Assembly: GCA_963839475.1 (NCBI GenBank)
Contig: CAWIVH010000012.1
Span: 186,001-250,000 of the forward strand
Source: CAWIVH01 sp963839475
GTDB lineage: Bacteria; Acidobacteriota; UBA6911
Length of the DNA stretch: 64,000 nucleotides
Reading direction: 5' to 3'
This document shows, piece by piece, positions 60,130 through 64,000 of this stretch. The notes under the pieces are model-generated. The model was given only the letters and a program-made list of their open reading frames with translations. It did not search any database and was not told the origin of the DNA. Position 1 is the first letter of the stretch. Each line of letters begins with the position of its first letter. The translations under genes were made by a program, and so were the position numbers.

Positions 60130-62541
60130 TCAGCTTTTGTGGTCATTTTGAGTTGCTTCTTTGAGTTTTTCGGCAAATGCCTTCAGTCTGGCTTCGACCA
60201 GCCGATGGACGCTTCCCTCGGGGTAGCCTCCTTCCGCTGGAACACCCGCAGGAACACCGGTCAGGATCTCGATTCCTTCGTCGATGGTGGCAACCGGGTA
60301 AATGTGGAATTTGCCCGCTGCTACCGCGGCCACAACATCCTGGCGGAGCATCAGGTTCTTGACGTTCTGAGCCGGGATTATCACACCCTGATCTGAAGTA
60401 AGCCCCGCAGCCTTGCATACATCAAAAAATCCTTCGATTTTTTGATTGACGCCGCCGATCGGTTGAATCTGGCCGTGCTGGTTTACGGAACCGGTCACGG
60501 CGATCCCCTGCCTGATCGGCACCCCAGACAGGCTGGAAAGCAGGGCATAGAGTTCAGTCGATGAGGCGCTGTCGCCGTCGATGCCTTCGTACGATTGTTC
60601 GAAGCAAATGCTGGCGGCAACGGAAATCGGCCGTTCCTGCGCAAACTTGGCGCCAAGATACCCGCTCAGAATGAGAACGCCCTTGTCGTATATCTTTCCG
60701 CTCATTTTTGATTCGCGCTCGATATCCACGACACCGCTCTTGCCGAGATAAGTTTTTACCGTGATCTTGGAAGGCTTTCCGAAGCGGATGTCCCCGAGGT
60801 CCAGAACCGCCAGCCCGTTGACCTGGCCGACGCTGGTCCCGGACAAGTCGACCATGATGGTCCCGTCGCGGAACATTTCCTGAATCCGTGATTCCACGAG
60901 GTTGGACCTGTAGTATTTTTCCGACTCAGCTTTGGCGACATGATCTCCCGTCACCACCTTTGCGCCGGACACACTGGCCCAATGGCTCGCTTCCCGCACG
61001 ATATCGGCCACATCGCTGAGACGGGCTGAGAGCTTTTCCTGGTCGTCGACAAGCCGGGCACCGTACTCCAGCACGCGCGCGACACCCGAAGGATCGAAAT
61101 GCAGCAGACCCTCGTCGCGGCAGCGCGTGCCAATAAAAGCGGCGTAATCCTTCATCGCGCCTGCGTCGCGGACCATCTCCGAATCAAAATCGGCCTTGAC
61201 CTTGAAGATCTTGCGGAAATCTTCATCGGTTGCATAAAGCAGCTGATAGATCCACTGGTTCCCGATCATGATCACCTTGACCTGTGCAGGTATCGGGCTG
61301 GGCCGCATGGCGGCAACGGGAACGGTTCCATACTGCTCGCTCAAATCCTCGATCCTGGTTTCCTGATTTTTGACAACCCGCTTGAGAGTTTCCCAGACTC
61401 CGAAATTCATCAGAACGTCGTGGGCATTGAGCACCAGGAATCCGCCGTTTGCCCTGTGAAAAGAGCCCGCCCGGATCATGGTGAAATCGGTCATGAGGGT
61501 TCCAAACTGCGCCCTGCGCTCCATGCGTCCGAAGGTGTTGTAGTAGGTGGGATTTGTCTCGATCACAACAGGGCCACCCAGGACGTCGGAGTTGTCCACC
61601 ACAACATTCACACGGTACTTGAGGAACGGGTCGCCCGGCGCCTCCCATTTGATCTGACTCCCCTGGGAGGAATCCTGTTTCTGGCCCTCCTCGCTGAAAT
61701 CTTCCATGTGCGAAAGGATGTAGTTCTCGACATCTTCAAGGTAGGCCACAACTCTCGGCAATTGGGGCCACTGGTCTTTGATTTCTTCTATCCTGTTCCC
61801 GACCACATAAAGCCCCACCCGGCGATTGAGATCGCCGACCTTTTCCCGGGTGGCCTTGTTCACCTCACGGACCTGCCTCATGAATCCGTTGATTTCCTGC
61901 TGAAGGCCGGACCGCCTTTTTTCGACCTCGCCCCTGGCGCTCTCGGTCAATTGCTCCAGCTGCTCGTCGGTAAGCACCTTTCCGTTTACCATGGGAAGCA
62001 GCGAAACTCCGACTTTCGTCACCTCGATGATAAAGCCCTGTTGGCGGGCTTTTTCCTGAAGGTCGCGGAAGAGGCTCTGCTGCAAATCCTGATTTTCGGC
62101 AACCAGAGCATTCGTGCTCTGTTCGTATTCCTTGCTTTCGAAAGCCTTGGGCAGCTCGGCTTTGAGGTGACGGATCAGGTCATCCATTTCGGCCTTGAAA
62201 ATTTTGGCGCGGCCGGGAGGAAGATTGAAGACGATCGGTGAATTGGGATCGCGAAAATTATAGACATAACACAGGTCGTCGGGCACCGGCCTTCCAGCCG
62301 CTATTTCGTCGAGAAACTTCTTGATGACCGTGGTTTTGCCGGTTCCGGTCAGGCCGCTGACATAAATGTTGTAGCCGGGAGAAGCAATCTCGAGGCCGAA
62401 GCGGATCGCCTTCAGCGGGCGTTCCTGTTCAACAATCCCCTTCAACGGGGGGATATCTTCGGTCGACGCAAAAGGGAAAAAAGCCGGATCGCAGGTCCAA
62501 CGCAGACGGTCCGGAGAAAGCTCTCGATCTGCATGATTCAT
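60130..62541 (-). CDS. Lon-related ATP-dependent protease (LonB/AAA type)
   Basis: 803 residues. Walker A in 'GLTGTGKTTVIKK' near residue 70; an extended coiled-coil-like stretch (about 120-270) with 'LTESARGEVEKRRSGLQQEINGFMRQV'; AAA core with 'NGGFLVLNAHDVL'; and the C-terminal protease domain with Ser658 in DGDSASST and Lys701 in GGVNQKIEG. The Ser-Lys distance of 43 residues is the same as in E. coli Lon. It lacks the Lon N-terminal substrate domain, like the LonB/Lon-2 type. It degrades misfolded or regulatory proteins. moeA and moaC follow, 6 bases and overlapping. Confidence 0.9.
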   Translation of the reverse strand: MNHADRELSPDRLRWTCDPAFFPFASTEDIPPLKGIVEQERPLKAIRFGLEIASPGYNIYVSGLTGTGKTTVIKKFLDEIAAGRPVPDDLCYVYNFRDPNSPIVFNLPPGRAKIFKAEMDDLIRHLKAELPKAFESKEYEQSTNALVAENQDLQQSLFRDLQEKARQQGFIIEVTKVGVSLLPMVNGKVLTDEQLEQLTESARGEVEKRRSGLQQEINGFMRQVREVNKATREKVGDLNRRVGLYVVGNRIEEIKDQWPQLPRVVAYLEDVENYILSHMEDFSEEGQKQDSSQGSQIKWEAPGDPFLKYRVNVVVDNSDVLGGPVVIETNPTYYNTFGRMERRAQFGTLMTDFTMIRAGSFHRANGGFLVLNAHDVLMNFGVWETLKRVVKNQETRIEDLSEQYGTVPVAAMRPSPIPAQVKVIMIGNQWIYQLLYATDEDFRKIFKVKADFDSEMVRDAGAMKDYAAFIGTRCRDEGLLHFDPSGVARVLEYGARLVDDQEKLSARLSDVADIVREASHWASVSGAKVVTGDHVAKAESEKYYRSNLVESRIQEMFRDGTIMVDLSGTSVGQVNGLAVLDLGDIRFGKPSKITVKTYLGKSGVVDIERESKMSGKIYDKGVLILSGYLGAKFAQERPISVAASICFEQSYEGIDGDSASSTELYALLSSLSGVPIRQGIAVTGSVNQHGQIQPIGGVNQKIEGFFDVCKAAGLTSDQGVIIPAQNVKNLMLRQDVVAAVAAGKFHIYPVATIDEGIEILTGVPAGVPAEGGYPEGSVHRLVEARLKAFAEKLKEATQNDHKS

Positions 62542-62616
62542 GTCTGCACCCCTGAAAACTCGATTCCACCGACTCTCCAGGCGGCGCCAATCCGCCGGCC
62601 TGTGCTAACGTCCGAT

Positions 62617-63099
62617 TCAACGCTTGTAGCCGATCTTTCGCAGAAATTCTCTGCGAGCTCTCACATCCTGCGCGGTTTCGACTCCCTTGGGAGGATACCC
62701 ATCCACCACCCCCAGCACGCCCCGCCCCTGATTCGTTTCAGCGACAATTACTTCGAGCGGATTGGCCGTTGCGCAGAAAATCCGGCAGACTTCAGGACAG
62801 GCTTTGATGGAGTTCAGGACGTTGATCGGGAATGCATCTCTCAGGAGAACAACAAAAGTGTGCCCCGCGCCAATAATCATCGCATTCTCGGCAGCCACTT
62901 TTGTCAGTTCGGGATCGTTCCCCTCGAGCCGGATCAGGCAGGGGCCCGAGGCTTCGCAGAAAGCTGCCGCGAACTTGGCATGCGAGCAGCTTGTTACGAT
63001 TGCTTCATAGAGATCCTCGGCCGTCTTGATGAAATGACTCTGGCCGACGATGATATTGCAGCCTTCGGGGACATTGAGCCGGATGCTGGCAATTTCCAT
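62617..63099 (-). CDS. Adenosine-specific-kinase-family protein (DUF355)
   Basis: 160 residues from ATG 63099, with GGAGGGAAAC upstream; the ORF from 63111 adds MEGN. The family signature is clear: 'GQSHFIKTAEDLYEAIV', 'FAAAFCEASGPCLIRLEGNDPEL', 'INVLNSIKACPEVCRIFCATANPLEVIVAET', 'GRGVLGVVDGYPPKGVE' and the end 'LRKIGYKR'. A structure from Pyrobaculum gave the name adenosine-specific kinase; its biological role is unsettled. The family is most familiar from archaea and thermophiles. It is upstream of the Lon-like gene by 75 bases on the same strand. Confidence 0.85.
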   Translation of the reverse strand: MEIASIRLNVPEGCNIIVGQSHFIKTAEDLYEAIVTSCSHAKFAAAFCEASGPCLIRLEGNDPELTKVAAENAMIIGAGHTFVVLLRDAFPINVLNSIKACPEVCRIFCATANPLEVIVAETNQGRGVLGVVDGYPPKGVETAQDVRARREFLRKIGYKR

Positions 63100-63227
63100 G
63101 TTTCCCTCCAAACCCTAGGTTTGCTGCCGGCAGCAGCCTGCTTTATACTTTCCGCAGAAAATAGGTTCATCTTTTTGATATTAACACGCTTCTGACGATT
63201 CCCGGACCTTCTCCCCGGAGAGAAATT

Positions 63228-63809
63228 ATGCATTCCATATGGCAGGATATGTTCGTTTTAGGATTGCCGATCGCAGAAAAGGTCCTTCGCCCCCTGATCG
63301 TCTACTTTTTCCTGGTATTGAGCCTTCGCCTGGCCGGCAAACATCAGCTGGCGCAGCTGAATCCCTTCGACCTGGTGGTCCTTTTGACGCTGTCGAACAC
63401 GGTGCAAAATGCCATCATCGGTGAAGACAACTCCGTGAGCGGCGGATTGATCGGCGCTGCAACCCTGCTGATCGTCAACTTCCTCGTTGTGCGCTTTCTG
63501 GCCAGCCATCAGGAACTCAACCGCAAAGTGGAAGGCGATCCGGATGCCCTGATCATAGGAGGCGTTATCCAGGAGGACCGGCTGCGGAAAGAGCTCCTGA
63601 CTCGTTCCGAGCTCGAGGCAGCGGCGCATCGCCAGGGTTTTGCGGGGCTGAACGAAGTCGAGCGCGCGGTCCTGGAGCCGGGGGGGACCCTCTCCTTCGT
63701 GGCGAAAAAGCCCTCCCGGGAACAAATCCGCCAGTCCGAATTACGTTCCAGGCTGGATAGCATTTCCCACCAACTGACTAAAATCCAAAAGAGCCTGGAG
63801 AACCATTAG
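63228..63809 (+). CDS. DUF421 (YetF-type) membrane protein
   Basis: 193 residues. Three membrane segments in the first 90 residues ('VLRPLIVYFFLVLSLRLAG', 'LNPFDLVVLLTLSNTVQNAIIG', 'LIGAATLLIVNFLVVRF') and a soluble α/β domain after (about 100-193: 'DALIIGGVIQEDRLRKELLT', 'VERAVLEPGGTLSFVAKK'). This is the DUF421/YetF pattern; related Bacillus proteins help spore membranes and germination but the function here is unknown. It is divergent from the adenosine-kinase-family gene with 128 bases between. Confidence 0.8.
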   Translation: MHSIWQDMFVLGLPIAEKVLRPLIVYFFLVLSLRLAGKHQLAQLNPFDLVVLLTLSNTVQNAIIGEDNSVSGGLIGAATLLIVNFLVVRFLASHQELNRKVEGDPDALIIGGVIQEDRLRKELLTRSELEAAAHRQGFAGLNEVERAVLEPGGTLSFVAKKPSREQIRQSELRSRLDSISHQLTKIQKSLENH

Positions 63810-63849
63810 GATATCCTGGCCCCAGTGTTCAAAGCTCCAGGGAGGGGGA

Positions 63850-63948
63850 ATGCTCAAGCCTTTGGCTGTTCTGGTGCAAAAACCCTTCACAGCCGAGCAA
63901 TTGCGCCAAAAAGTGCGGGAATTGCTGGACTCCCGCCCCAGCCTATAA
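63850..63948 (+). pseudogene. Receiver-domain C-terminal fragment
   Basis: An ATG with GGAGGGGGA just ahead opens a 32-codon frame whose product reads VLVQKPFTAEQLRQKVRELLD, the usual last strand and helix of a response-regulator receiver domain (…LQKPFT...L..KVRE.LD). The phosphoacceptor Asp and most of the fold are absent, so this is a remnant of a receiver or hybrid kinase, or by chance a short similar peptide. Another gene may start beyond the window. Confidence 0.5.
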
Positions 63949-64000
63949 ACCTCCCCACACGGACGAGAATGGCTCAACGCGCAGCGTTGGCCCCCGGCGC

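Noticed and set aside
61099..62241. 380-codon open frame opposite the Lon-like gene
   Set aside because: Antisense shadow; the Lon-like frame has catalytic motifs and correct spacing.

Overview
The window reads as ordinary chromosome of a moderately G+C-rich, Gram-negative, soil- or sediment-type bacterium, most likely a member of the Acidobacteriota. The grounds are two long Oar-like TonB-dependent receptors with an N-terminal carboxypeptidase-regulatory domain, a CRTAC1/UnbV-type FG-GAP protein directly after one of them, a transmembrane Ser/Thr kinase, secreted proteins with IPT/TIG repeats, and many small secreted proteins without clear homologues. This is inferred from gene content; there is no rRNA or tRNA to confirm it.

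Layout. 1-11 kb: the end of a TIG-repeat surface protein, a membrane Ser/Thr kinase with an extracytoplasmic C-terminal domain, an Oar-type receptor, a ribbon-helix-helix antitoxin followed by a broken MazF-like toxin, and a secreted DPRY-repeat protein. 11-26 kb: carbohydrate metabolism, with xylulokinase, a palindromic repeat element, a GATase-like protein, a Trp-rich secreted repeat protein, PPi-type phosphofructokinase plus SIS isomerase, a long CofD/YvcK-like protein plus DegT aminotransferase, an orphan sugar-binding lipoprotein, an MqnD-like protein, an FmdB zinc ribbon, a small HExxH protein, and glucokinase. 26-36 kb: HDOD protein, MoaB, Gph phosphatase, secreted LolA-like protein, TrmJ-type methyltransferase, DedA and EamA membrane proteins, an operon of a STAS protein with an STN/HEAT protein, a lone LigD phosphoesterase-type domain, a TPR protein and a glycosyltransferase. 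36.8-45.4 kb: a complete, tightly coupled Bat (aerotolerance-type) operon: MoxR, DUF58, a membrane-anchored protein, BatA, BatB, BatC, BatD and BatE. 45.4-52 kb: secreted flavodoxin, HflX, Gfo/Idh oxidoreductase, isochorismatase-like hydrolase, and an operon of radical SAM protein, MutM and a CxxC protein. 52-58 kb: a second copy of the palindromic element, an Oar receptor, a strong terminator, the CRTAC1-like protein and a second FmdB. 58-64 kb: Lon-like protease, MoeA and MoaC on one strand, an adenosine-specific-kinase-family protein, a DUF421 membrane protein and a receiver-domain fragment.

How the parts fit. Glucokinase, phosphofructokinase, xylulokinase and the SIS isomerase give a sugar-phosphate theme, but no sugar permease is present, so the binding lipoprotein must work with components encoded elsewhere. 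Molybdenum-cofactor genes are split (moaB at 27 kb, moeA-moaC at 58-60 kb). The least ordinary items are the two ~300-340 bp palindromic elements with terminal inverted repeats, the broken toxin beside its antitoxin, a radical SAM protein with an unusual CX8CX2C cluster motif, a LigD-type phosphoesterase lacking one expected histidine, the HflX start region, and several families of short dispersed repeats. I did not find a phage, integrase, transposase, CRISPR array or restriction system. No region stands out as a clearly new multi-gene system; the best candidates are listed as findings.
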